Assembly (NCBI RefSeq): GCF_011927665.1
Contig: NZ_JAATJA010000002.1
Span: forward strand, 62,001 to 126,000
Length of the DNA stretch: 64,000 nt
Reading direction: 5' to 3'
DNA from: Desulfobaculum xiamenense
GTDB taxonomy: Bacteria > Desulfobacterota > Desulfovibrionia > Desulfovibrionales > Desulfovibrionaceae
The notes beneath the pieces are model-generated. The model searched no databases and was not told the origin of the DNA. It saw only the letters and a program-made list of their open reading frames with translations. The position numbers and the translations under genes were made by a program. Positions 33,333-41,567 of the stretch are shown here, in pieces. Position 1 is the stretch's first letter. Each line of letters opens with the position of its first letter.

Positions 33333-34214
33333 TCAGATCAGCGCCTCCGGTTTCACGCGAAACGCTCCCTCCCAGTCGGGAAGCATCTCAATGACGTCGT
33401 CCTTCCAGCGGATGCGCCATGCGTGAAGGAGCATGGCGGAGCGATCGGACGTGCGCCCATACTTGCGGTCCCCAACGATGGGCAGCCCGCGCGAAGAGAG
33501 TTGCACGCGAATCTGGTGCGTCCGCCCAGTGAAGAGTGTGACGGCCATGAGGGAGTACTCGCGGGTGGAGAGGAGACATTCGGCGCGGGCATGGGCGTCG
33601 CGTCCGTCTCCAGTGTGGACCCGCTCCCGTCCCTCGGGACCAGTCTTGGCCAACTCGTCACGCATATCCATGACGGTGCCAACGGGGACCGCGCCGTGTA
33701 CCCAGCACAGGTAGACCTTGTCGATGTCGTGAACCCGGAATGCGTCCTGAAGATCACGAAGCGTTTCGTATGACGTGGCGCACAGGAGCACCCCGGAGGT
33801 GTCCCGGTCCAGCCTATGGGCGGGAGTGGGGGCGAAGGGAGCATCGGGGAATTGGGCGGCAAGACGCGCAGTCAGGCAATCCTCGTGCCCAGAACCGGGA
33901 TGCACGGCCAACCCGGCAGGCTTGGCGATGGCCAACAGCCCGTCGCGATGCAGAAGTACGCGAAGTGGAGGAAGGCCAGAGGGCGAGGCAGAAGCGGGTT
34001 CATCGATGCGGATGGGTGGCACGCGCACGACCTGCCCGGCCTCGATGCGGTCGAAGGGCTTGCGACGGCCGCCATCGACCCGCACCTGTCCTGTGCGGAT
34101 GAGACGCATAACGAGTGAACGGGGAATGTCTGCCCCAAGGCGACGTTGTAGAAACTGAAGCAGCTTCTGGCCGCCTTCGTCGGGGGTGACCTCAAGGTGT
34201 TGAACGGGTGGCAT
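33333..34214 (-). CDS. RluA-family 23S rRNA pseudouridine synthase
   Basis: 293 residues. An N-terminal S4 RNA-binding domain (LLQFLQRRLGADIPRSLVMR, then TGQVRVDG) is joined to a pseudouridine synthase domain with the catalytic Asp136 in HRLDRDTSG and the downstream GRTHQIRV motif. The S4 plus catalytic layout is that of RluC/RluD enzymes, which isomerise specific uridines in 23S rRNA. The target position cannot be read from sequence. It lies 70 bases upstream of the GNAT gene on the same strand, so the two may be co-transcribed. Confidence 0.9.
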   Translation of the reverse strand: MPPVQHLEVTPDEGGQKLLQFLQRRLGADIPRSLVMRLIRTGQVRVDGGRRKPFDRIEAGQVVRVPPIRIDEPASASPSGLPPLRVLLHRDGLLAIAKPAGLAVHPGSGHEDCLTARLAAQFPDAPFAPTPAHRLDRDTSGVLLCATSYETLRDLQDAFRVHDIDKVYLCWVHGAVPVGTVMDMRDELAKTGPEGRERVHTGDGRDAHARAECLLSTREYSLMAVTLFTGRTHQIRVQLSSRGLPIVGDRKYGRTSDRSAMLLHAWRIRWKDDVIEMLPDWEGAFRVKPEALI

Positions 34215-34324
34215 GGCCCTTTCCTAGCGGATGTCCCCACCAAGGGGAAGAGGATTGGAATGGCGAATCCGAGCCGGAACGACCACCAAGCCCCTTAATA
34301 TGAATGCGATGACGAGTTGTAATA

Positions 34325-35362
34325 CTATCTGTCTGACGTTTTGGATTTCGAAATGGCCGTGCGTATTTCTTCAAGGACCGCGCGGCTTGGAACGCCATGT
34401 TCCTCGCTTGTTACGCAGGTACTTTCCACCAGATTTTCCATGACTTCGCGCATACGGTTCGCATCCGATACCGCGAGGCTGGTCATCTGGATTCCATGGC
34501 GTTCAAGGCTCCATTGCAGGGCACGTCTAGCCTGATCATCGGCATAAGCTCCGGTCCACAAGGCATGCTCACGAGAGAGGCCATCCATCACCCGCTTCAC
34601 ATCCTTCGGCAGGCCATCCCAACTTTCGCTATTCATGATGACCACGAAGGGGTGGACCTGAAAGCGCTCCGTGGAGACAAATTTGCAGTATTCGGCGAAA
34701 TTCATGTCCATAAGCACCTCTGGCGAGGAAAGGACACCTTTAACCATGCCGTCGTGCAGGGCATCGCGCGTTTGCGACATGGGTAGGGCAACCGGAACGG
34801 CACCAAGTGCGTCGAGAACTCCGACCCCCTTGCCGACCGCACGGATTTCCAATCCCGGAAGATCGCTCATCCTGCCGATGGGCACCTTGCTCATGATGCA
34901 TGATGGTCCTGAGGTGAAGGCCGTAAGTATCTTCACTGCCGAGAATTCATCAGGTCGATGGCGCAGGAGAAAATCGAGGAAGGTGACGCTGGCGACCTTG
35001 GCGTTGGGGAAGCCTACAGGAAGTTCAAAGAGCTCGCTCAATGGAAAATCTCCGGGACGGCTGGAGAGATGCAGGCAACCGATATCCGCGCGTCCAGAGA
35101 CAACCCCCTCGTACAGGGTGGAGAAATTGAGGAGCGTGCTTGCAGGATGTGTCCGAATAACCACGCGTCCGCCGGTACGCCGGGTCACTTCCGCCGCCCA
35201 GCGCTCCATCTGGATGCAGGGAAACGTGGAAGCGGGCGGGGTGTTGGCGTATTCAAGAACGATGGGATTCTGCGCGTGGCACACCATGGACGCGCAAAGG
35301 GTGTACGCGAACACCAGCGCCACAAGGGCAGACGTGCGTAGCACGGACAACCGACGAGCCAT
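34325..35362 (-). CDS. Orphan TRAP-type (DctP family) substrate-binding protein
   Basis: 345 residues with an N-terminal signal sequence (about 1-30, ending CHA). The mature domain follows the DctP pattern (FSTLYEGVVSGRADIGCLHL, then GRMSDLPGLEIRAVGKGVG where the substrate contacts lie). It is clearly diverged from the binding protein at 1025-2074. No permease gene is next to it, so it either serves a remote permease or acts in sensing. It stands between rluA-like and FG-GAP-like genes on the minus strand with its own short upstream gap. Confidence 0.85.
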   Translation of the reverse strand: MARRLSVLRTSALVALVFAYTLCASMVCHAQNPIVLEYANTPPASTFPCIQMERWAAEVTRRTGGRVVIRTHPASTLLNFSTLYEGVVSGRADIGCLHLSSRPGDFPLSELFELPVGFPNAKVASVTFLDFLLRHRPDEFSAVKILTAFTSGPSCIMSKVPIGRMSDLPGLEIRAVGKGVGVLDALGAVPVALPMSQTRDALHDGMVKGVLSSPEVLMDMNFAEYCKFVSTERFQVHPFVVIMNSESWDGLPKDVKRVMDGLSREHALWTGAYADDQARRALQWSLERHGIQMTSLAVSDANRMREVMENLVESTCVTSEEHGVPSRAVLEEIRTAISKSKTSDR

Positions 35363-35455
35363 CGGGCACCTCGGGGAAAGCGTGAAATGGCCTTTGGGGC
35401 CGATGATAGCAGGAAAGTGGGAGAAGGGGAAAGCTGGAGGAGAAAAAGGAAACGC

Positions 35456-35488
35456 GGCGGTCGGAGAGTTTCTCCAACCGCCGCGCGG
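35456..35488 (-). terminator. Rho-independent terminator of the FG-GAP-like gene
   Basis: The stem CGCGGCGGT/ACCGCCGCG with an inner GGAGA-TCTCC pairing is followed on the minus strand by TTTCCTTTTTCTCC, 24 bases after the stop codon. Confidence 0.8.
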
Positions 35489-35511
35489 GATGATCTGGTG
35501 GGAAGCGGAGC

Positions 35512-37200
35512 CTACTGCTCGCGTTCCACGGGCGAATTCTCGTCGGTCTTGGTCCGGTCAAGAGAGTAGCTGACGACCATGGCCTTGCGTTCGCCGAGAC
35601 CGGCATTGCCGGGGTAGGTGTTGAGGGCCACATACAGGTCCTCAACGCCGTCGTTGTCGATGTCGGCAAGGCCGTAGTCACACACGGTGCCCTTGATGCG
35701 GCGGGTCTTCCACGCAAGGCTCATGCCCACGCCGTCCCAGAACAGGGAGTGGATCTCGCCGTTGGGGAAGAAGCGGTAGCGCTCGAAGAACTGCGCGGCC
35801 ACGGAGATGTTCTTGTTGACCAGCACTTCCCAGTTCTCGTTGCCGTCGAGATTGGTGGGCACGAGGCGCAGAGGGATGTAGTACAGGTTGGTGTACTGGT
35901 CCTTGGCCGTTCCGAGACCGGTGAGGGTATCGGGAATTTCGAAGCCCAGCTGCGATCCGGCGAACTGGTCGAGGGTGGTGGACTGGAGTTCGTTGCCGGG
36001 GGTGTAGACCTCGATGTGGTCATCCTTGCTCACCAGCAGAAGCTTGTAGCCGTCGTTGGTGGGCAGGTAGGTCACGTTGAACACGTTGGCCTTCTCGGGC
36101 AGGGCCACGCGCTTGCCGAGCTGGTACTCTCCGCCCATCCGCACAACCTCGTGCACCGGGGAATCGAAGATGCGCAGGCGACCGGCCTTCTGACCCAGCA
36201 GAACAGGTGAGAAGTTCGGGGGCATGCGCACGACGCGCATGAAGAAATTGAGGTCCTCGGCGAGGGGCTTGAGGTGACCATCCTCAAACGCGAAAATATA
36301 GGAATTCGGCGTATGGGGTGCATTGCGTGAAAGGGCGGAATCAAGCTTCTGCTCGAACACGCCGGACACGGCGATCTCCATGTGGCCGTCGCGATCAAGG
36401 TCAATGAGATCCACATTGAGCAGCTCAATGCGCTGGGATGGAGTGATCTCGTCGAGTAGCAGCAGGCGTCCTTCCTGCCAGCGGTAGACATGCACAGAGT
36501 GCTTGCTGATAAAGATGAGTTCGTTGAGTCCGTCGCCGTCGGGATCGCCAGCGATCATGCCCTGCGCGGTGAAGGGCAGACGGGGGCTCTTCCAGCGGCC
36601 GGGCGTGTCGGAACCGCCGCTGTAGCGGAACTGCGGATTCAGGTAGAACTGCTGGCCGTCCTTGCGCTCGTTGAAGATGAGCTCGGGATTCATGCGGTTG
36701 ACCGGCTTGTCCTCGGCCGCGACCTTGCGCTCGTCGGGGCGCTTGAAGATACGGTCGTTGACCTGACGGGCCATGCCTTCGAGGGCGGGGATGAGTCCGC
36801 CGATGTCGGTCTGCATGTCCTGCGGCCATGCGCTGCCATCCTTGCCGTTGACGCGCAGATCCACGCTGCACTGTTCGCCGAGGATGGTCACGCTGCCCCA
36901 CACGAGGTAGTCGGCATCGAGACCCTCAAGGGTCCTGACGGCGGCGGCATCGGATTCGGGAGCATTGGAAACGCTGGCGGCGATGCGGTCCTTTCCGACC
37001 GGCTCGAGATGCTTGTCCCAGTTCAGGCGGGAAATCATCATATCCTGAATGCCGCGGCTCAGGTACTGATACTTATCTGGACCATTGATGGTGAAGGGCA
37101 AGACTGCGAAGGATTTGGCAAGCTCCTGGGCCATGGCCTGACCGGGCAGCATGAGCGTGATGGCCATGAGCAGGGCAGCCAGAATTCGTACACACCCCAT
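35512..37200 (-). CDS. Exported FG-GAP/VCBS-like beta-propeller protein
   Basis: 562 residues with a signal peptide (1-24, ending AMA). The first ~170 residues resemble a CsgG/TolB-N-like domain (FAVLPFTINGPDKYQYLSRG, with LVWGSVTILGEQCSVDLRV). The remainder is beta-propeller-like with calcium-type FG-GAP motifs: GDPDGDGLNELIF, DLDRDGHMEIAVSG, LDGNENWEVLV and DIDNDGVEDLYVA. It probably works in the envelope; its partner and ligand are unknown. The ATG at 37200 has AAGGAG nine bases upstream; the open frame extends to 37269. It diverges from the RNA methyltransferase gene across 265 bases that should hold both promoters. Confidence 0.8.
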   Translation of the reverse strand: MGCVRILAALLMAITLMLPGQAMAQELAKSFAVLPFTINGPDKYQYLSRGIQDMMISRLNWDKHLEPVGKDRIAASVSNAPESDAAAVRTLEGLDADYLVWGSVTILGEQCSVDLRVNGKDGSAWPQDMQTDIGGLIPALEGMARQVNDRIFKRPDERKVAAEDKPVNRMNPELIFNERKDGQQFYLNPQFRYSGGSDTPGRWKSPRLPFTAQGMIAGDPDGDGLNELIFISKHSVHVYRWQEGRLLLLDEITPSQRIELLNVDLIDLDRDGHMEIAVSGVFEQKLDSALSRNAPHTPNSYIFAFEDGHLKPLAEDLNFFMRVVRMPPNFSPVLLGQKAGRLRIFDSPVHEVVRMGGEYQLGKRVALPEKANVFNVTYLPTNDGYKLLLVSKDDHIEVYTPGNELQSTTLDQFAGSQLGFEIPDTLTGLGTAKDQYTNLYYIPLRLVPTNLDGNENWEVLVNKNISVAAQFFERYRFFPNGEIHSLFWDGVGMSLAWKTRRIKGTVCDYGLADIDNDGVEDLYVALNTYPGNAGLGERKAMVVSYSLDRTKTDENSPVEREQ

Positions 37201-37465
37201 GAATGTCAACTCCTTGGAAAAGGTCTGTCTGCAGCGGGAGCGGCCGAACGAGGGAGAGTATGGCCGCATGATGGCGAAATTACGTACGTTGTTTCCTCAT
37301 CCTCTTCGGAGAGGAATCCCTGTGTAGCACCTTCTGTCACGGGACGCAAAATCTAACTTGCGCGCGCGGCGGACGGGGCGAATGCGCCGGGTTGCGCTCG
37401 ACGCCCGCACACCGTAGATTCCGCACTTTCAGCGGCGTAAAATCTACCGGGAGAAGATACCCACA

Positions 37466-38764
37466 ATGTCAGGAAATAACAATATTCACGGGCAGGACGA
37501 ATCGGGCCGGACCTTCCGCATGGCCTGCGGCCCGGCCGAACACGCGCTTGCCCGCACCCTTCTGGAGGCACAGGGCTACGCCTTCCGGCCCGAGCCGTTC
37601 TCGGACATCGCCTTCGCCCTTGATGCGGAGCCAGCCCCCCTCGGCGGCAGCCTCGCCAACACCTTCGGCCTCATCTACATTCAGGACCGATCGAGCATGC
37701 TACCGCCGCTCATGCTCGCCCCACGTCCCGGCGAGGCGGTGCTCGACATGTGCGCCAGCCCCGGCGGCAAGACCAGCCTCCTGTCCCTGCTGGTCGGCCC
37801 CGAGGGATTCGTCATCGGCAACGAGCCGAACCGCACCCGTCTGGAAACCCTGCGCCGCAACCTGCACCGCATGAACGCCGTCAACGCAGCGACATGCTCC
37901 TTCCCCGGAGAGGAGATTCCGCTGCCGGACGGCTCCTTCAATTGCATTCTGCTCGATCCGCCGTGCTCCGGCTGGGGCACCGTGGACAAGAATCCCAACG
38001 TCATGCAGATCTGGGGAGCGGGAAAGACCGAACCTCTGGAAAAGCTCCAGCGGCAACTGCTGAAGCGCGCCGTCGAGCTGCTCGCCCCAGGCGGGCGGCT
38101 CATGTATTCCACCTGCACCACCAATCCCCTCGAAAACGAGACACAGGCGGACTTCGCTTTGCGCGAGCTGGGCCTCACGCTGGACCCGATGGAGCATCCC
38201 GCCGGATTCACCGTGGATACGCCCACCATGCGCCATCTCGACGGCGTGTTGCGCGTTGGCGGTGGCAACGAGGGCGGACAGGGCTTCTTCCTGGCCCGCT
38301 TCGTGAAGCCGGGCCGCGCCGAGGACGTGCAGCCAGAGTCCCACGTGGGCGATGAGATGCCCGGACGTCCCCTCTCCGCCGCGGAACGGACCATGTGTGC
38401 CGAGGCCGGTGCGGACCTCGCGGGCCTGCCGTCCGGCGAAGTGTACCGCTTCGGCGACAACGCCTATTTCCTGCACAGCCACGCCCTGCGCATCATTCCC
38501 GGAGACATGCGCTGGCAGGGGTTCCCCGTGGGGCGCTTCGCTGGGCGCAAGTTCAAGCCGGACGCGCGTCTTCGTGCGCTCCTGCCTGCCTACGACGCAT
38601 CACGCTACGTGGACGCGCAGTCCCCGGACGACATATTGAGCCTCCTCTCCGGCCAGAGCATCGCGGCACCGTCTCGTGGTTCGTGGGCCGGTCTCGCCTT
38701 TCGCGGAGTGCCGCTTGCCCGTCTCGCGGTCAAGGGCACCCGGGCCCTGTGGTCCGATCGCTAG
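37466..38764 (+). CDS. RsmB/NOP-family rRNA cytosine-C5 methyltransferase (RsmF-like)
   Basis: 432 residues. The Rossmann domain has the SAM motif LDMCASPGGKT (near 94-103) and both catalytic cysteines of RNA m5C methyltransferases: Cys167 in LDPPCSGWG and Cys217 in MYSTCTTNP. A C-terminal domain of ~140 residues resembles the RsmF/YebU extension. It should methylate a cytosine in 16S rRNA. The ATG follows GGGAGAAG. It is monocistronic on the plus strand, with a strong terminator 26 bases after the stop. Confidence 0.9.
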   Translation: MSGNNNIHGQDESGRTFRMACGPAEHALARTLLEAQGYAFRPEPFSDIAFALDAEPAPLGGSLANTFGLIYIQDRSSMLPPLMLAPRPGEAVLDMCASPGGKTSLLSLLVGPEGFVIGNEPNRTRLETLRRNLHRMNAVNAATCSFPGEEIPLPDGSFNCILLDPPCSGWGTVDKNPNVMQIWGAGKTEPLEKLQRQLLKRAVELLAPGGRLMYSTCTTNPLENETQADFALRELGLTLDPMEHPAGFTVDTPTMRHLDGVLRVGGGNEGGQGFFLARFVKPGRAEDVQPESHVGDEMPGRPLSAAERTMCAEAGADLAGLPSGEVYRFGDNAYFLHSHALRIIPGDMRWQGFPVGRFAGRKFKPDARLRALLPAYDASRYVDAQSPDDILSLLSGQSIAAPSRGSWAGLAFRGVPLARLAVKGTRALWSDR

Positions 38765-38789
38765 CACTTCTCATCGCCATACCTTTCTC

Positions 38790-38826
38790 AAGGGCGGGAC
38801 GTTCATCCGACGTCCCGCCCTTTTTT
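38790..38826 (+). terminator. Rho-independent terminator after the RsmF-like gene
   Basis: The stem AAGGGCGGGACGT/ACGTCCCGCCCT with loop TCATCCG is followed by TTTTTT. Confidence 0.93.
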
Positions 38827-39251
38827 ATGTCTTTTCCTTATGGGCTCTTTTGTCTGCCCTTCGTTTCGGTTTCGATTCGGGCGATGTCCTGCGCGTTTCT
38901 TCTCCTCTTCTTTCTTCCATCTTAAGAAATAATGTCTTGAATGGCGGTGGAAGAAGACACGCCGCTTGTGTTCATATGTGTGATAACTACTCGTTTTTGA
39001 TGAAAAAGTTATTGTTCGTTTCTGACACCAACTTTGCGTGCCTTGCGACAGGGTGGTGTTCGTTTCCGAAACTCGTGTCGATGACGTTCGCAAGCTGTTT
39101 CCTGATGTTCATAACGTGTTCCAAGTCCGGAAAGCCTTGAGCCACGCTGGTTGCGGACTGATTTTTAGCCAGAATTCCCGTGCGGAACGAACATCGGGGG
39201 AGTGGGTGGTTTTCAGCCCGATTCGCTGCCATGTTCGTAACCCGCACAACG
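38827..39251. other. 425-base intergenic stretch, unassigned
   Basis: It is noticeably more AT-rich than its surroundings. A near-identical 16-base direct repeat, TGTTCGTTTCTGACAC (39013-39028) and TGTTCGTTTCCGAAAC (39058-39073), lies 45 bases apart. I see no convincing gene; an 86-codon open frame on the minus strand (38987-39247) starts at GTG without a ribosome site. Confidence 0.5.
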
Positions 39252-39254
39252 CGA

Positions 39255-39296
39255 AAGCGCCCCGCGACGGGGTGTGAAAACCGTTGTGGGGCGCTT
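39255..39296 (-). terminator. Possible terminator of the THUMP methyltransferase gene
   Basis: AAGCGCCCC/GGGGCGCTT pair across a loop that itself can fold (CCCCGTCGCGGGG). Only TTT follows on the minus strand, so the call is weak. Confidence 0.4.
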
Positions 39297-39323
39297 GTGA
39301 GGGCTCATGGGGGAAGCGTGTGG

Positions 39324-40493
39324 TCAGTCTGTCCTTCGGGTGCCTGAGTACAGCTCGAAGAGCAGCAGGCGGCATTCGATGCGTCCGTTGTAGAGCGGGA
39401 TTCTGGCGCTCGTGCGCAGGCCGATGCGCTTGGCCAGCGCGAGGTTGCCCGTGAAGACCGCCCCGGTGTACTCCTTGCAGTTCGTCTTGAGGAAGTCGCC
39501 GATGGCGGTGTAGTCCGCGGCGAGGTCGGCCTCGTTACCGAGGCGCTGGCCGTACTCCGGGTTCATGATGACGAGGGAGCCGGGAATGGGCGCTGGTACC
39601 TGCGTGGCGCGGAAGTCGCACACGTCAAAAAGAATGTGGCGGTCCATGCCTGCGGCGGTCGCGTTCTTGCGGGCGGCGTCCACGGCGCGCGGGTCGATGT
39701 CCGTGGCGATGATGGTGCCGGAGGGGGCTTTGCGCACCCGCGATAGGGCGTCCTTGCGCATGGATTCCCACTGGGCGCGGTCATGTCCTATGATGTGCAT
39801 AAAGGCGAAATTGTCGCGCAAGAGGCCCGGCGCGGTATTGGTCGCCACGAGGGCGGCCTCGATGGCCAGCGTGCCGCTGCCGCACATGGGATTTACGAAA
39901 TGCCCGGAGCCGTCGAAGCCCGCGCCCATGATGGCCGCGGCGGCCAGCGTTTCGCGCATGGGGGCGAGGTGGGGCAGCTTGCGGTAGCCGCGCATGGAGA
40001 GCGGTTCGCCGGTGGTATCAATGTAGATGGTCGCCGTCGAATCCTGCCAATGCAGGGACACCACGCTTTTCGAGCGGTCCGGTCCGGAGTTCGGTCGGCG
40101 GCCCTTTTTCGCGGCGATGCGGTCCACGATGGCGTCCTTGACGCGAAGCCCGGCGAAGCGCGCGTCGCGCACGGCCTCGGTGCGGGTGGAGGCGACGACG
40201 GAGACGTATCCGTCACTGTCGATAATGTCTTCCCATGCGATGCCGGAGACCTGCCGATAGAGCGCGTCCGGGGAGTCGGCCTCGAAGCGCTTAAGGACGT
40301 AGAGCACGCGATGGGCGGTGCGCAGGTGCAGGTTCAGGAGCATGCAGTCGTACAGCGTGCCCGATGTCTCCATGGCCGCAGGTCCGGCCGGGGTGGCGTC
40401 GTAGCCGAGGTTTTCCATCTCTCGCGTCAGAAATGGCTCTACGGCCTTGGCGCAGGTGACGAGAATGCTGCTTTCGTTGTCGAAGAGGTTCAT
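39324..40493 (-). CDS. THUMP-domain RlmL/Trm14-type RNA guanine-N2 methyltransferase
   Basis: 389 residues. An N-terminal THUMP domain precedes a SAM-dependent methyltransferase domain with FVNPMCGSGTLAIEAAL (SAM site) and TDIDPRAVDAARKNA. Motif IV reads MNPEYGQRLG, whereas the family norm is (N/D)PP(Y/F): the second proline is replaced by Glu. It probably modifies a guanine in 23S rRNA or a tRNA. The ATG at 40493 has GGGAG six bases upstream. It diverges from the aldolase-like gene across 231 bases. Confidence 0.85.
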   Translation of the reverse strand: MNLFDNESSILVTCAKAVEPFLTREMENLGYDATPAGPAAMETSGTLYDCMLLNLHLRTAHRVLYVLKRFEADSPDALYRQVSGIAWEDIIDSDGYVSVVASTRTEAVRDARFAGLRVKDAIVDRIAAKKGRRPNSGPDRSKSVVSLHWQDSTATIYIDTTGEPLSMRGYRKLPHLAPMRETLAAAAIMGAGFDGSGHFVNPMCGSGTLAIEAALVATNTAPGLLRDNFAFMHIIGHDRAQWESMRKDALSRVRKAPSGTIIATDIDPRAVDAARKNATAAGMDRHILFDVCDFRATQVPAPIPGSLVIMNPEYGQRLGNEADLAADYTAIGDFLKTNCKEYTGAVFTGNLALAKRIGLRTSARIPLYNGRIECRLLLFELYSGTRRTD

Positions 40494-40725
40494 GGTGTGC
40501 TCCCTTGGCGCAGGTGGCGCGCTGCGCGAACATAGGGTACACCATCGCCGCAGGCAAGGGCCATGACTGGGGGCGCTTCCGATTCCGCAATCGCTTGAGC
40601 TTGCGGCCAAGCATCCCTATATTCCTGTCGTGGGACATGGTTACGGAGCAAATTTCCACTCGCCGGGGCGGGTGGTCCGGAATATTCTGACTGAAGCACA
40701 TGATGCGGAAACGAGAGAGGTGAAC

Positions 40726-41493
40726 ATGATCGGTACGATGCGGCGGCTGCGGCGGCTGTTCGACGCCACAACCGGAAAGGCGGTTCTTCTGCCGCTGGAT
40801 CACGGCGTCAGCGAGGGTATGCTTTCCGGACTGGAGGCCATTCCCGAACTTCTGCGGGCCGCAGGCTCTCTGCCTGTGCAGGGTGTCGTGCTCAACAAAG
40901 GCCTCGCGCGGGCCGTTGGCGCAGCCATGCCTGCGGACAGGCAGCTCGTCGTCCAGCTTTCGGCTGGCACCAAGCACGGCCTGCCCACCTACAATCAGAG
41001 CGTGGTTTGTTCTGTGGAGGAAGCCCACAGGCTGGGTGCGGACGCAGTGTCTCTGCAGGTGAACATCGGCAACGAGCTCGAAGACCGCATGCTTCAGGAT
41101 TTCGGCACTGTCACGGACGAGGCGCATCTTCTGGGCCTGCCCGTCATCGCTGTGGTCTATGCCCGTGGCGGACAGATTGTCAACGAGCTGGACCCGAGCC
41201 TCATCGGGCACTGTATCCGCCTCGGCGGCGAACTCGGAGCTGATGTCGTCTGCGCGCCGTACTCCGGCAATGCGGAATCCTTTGGTCGCGCCGTGTCGCT
41301 GTCCTCGGTTCCGGTGCTGGTCACGGGCGGTCCGGGGCAGCCGGACTGGAAGTCCTTCCTGTCCATGATCGGCGAGGCGCTCTCCGCCGGAGCCTCGGGC
41401 GTGGCCATCGGACGCAACATTTTCCAGCATCCCGCGCCGCTCGACGCGCTGGCCGCCGTGTGTGACATCGTGCACGGGCAGCGCCCCGAGTAA
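40726..41493 (+). CDS. DeoC/LacD-family class I aldolase-like protein lacking the Schiff-base lysine
   Basis: 255 residues resembling 2-amino-3,7-dideoxy-D-threo-hept-6-ulosonate (ADH) synthase, the first enzyme of the alternative aromatic pathway known from Methanocaldococcus. Asp25 (LLPLDHG) and Tyr145 (VVYARGG) match its Asp33 and Tyr153, and the 120-residue spacing is the same. The next site, 31 residues on, should be the Schiff-base Lys (Lys184) but is Cys176 in VCAPYSGN. It is therefore either inactive as an aldolase, uses another residue, or has a new reaction. The ATG at 40726 follows GAGAGG; the earlier frame start at 40630 is rejected. No dehydroquinate-synthase partner is nearby. 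Confidence 0.75.
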   Translation: MIGTMRRLRRLFDATTGKAVLLPLDHGVSEGMLSGLEAIPELLRAAGSLPVQGVVLNKGLARAVGAAMPADRQLVVQLSAGTKHGLPTYNQSVVCSVEEAHRLGADAVSLQVNIGNELEDRMLQDFGTVTDEAHLLGLPVIAVVYARGGQIVNELDPSLIGHCIRLGGELGADVVCAPYSGNAESFGRAVSLSSVPVLVTGGPGQPDWKSFLSMIGEALSAGASGVAIGRNIFQHPAPLDALAAVCDIVHGQRPE

Positions 41494-41513
41494 CGCGCAA
41501 AGACCATAGATAA

Positions 41514-41552
41514 GAAGAGGGCGCGGACCACATGGTCCACGCCCTCTTTCTT
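41514..41552. terminator. Bidirectional terminator between aldolase-like and ClC genes
   Basis: The stem AGAGGGCGCGGACCA/GGTCCACGCCCTCT (41516-41530 and 41534-41547, loop CAT) is followed by TTTCTTT on plus and by TTCTTA on minus. It serves both convergent genes. Confidence 0.88.
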
Positions 41553-41567
41553 TACGCAGGATTTGAT

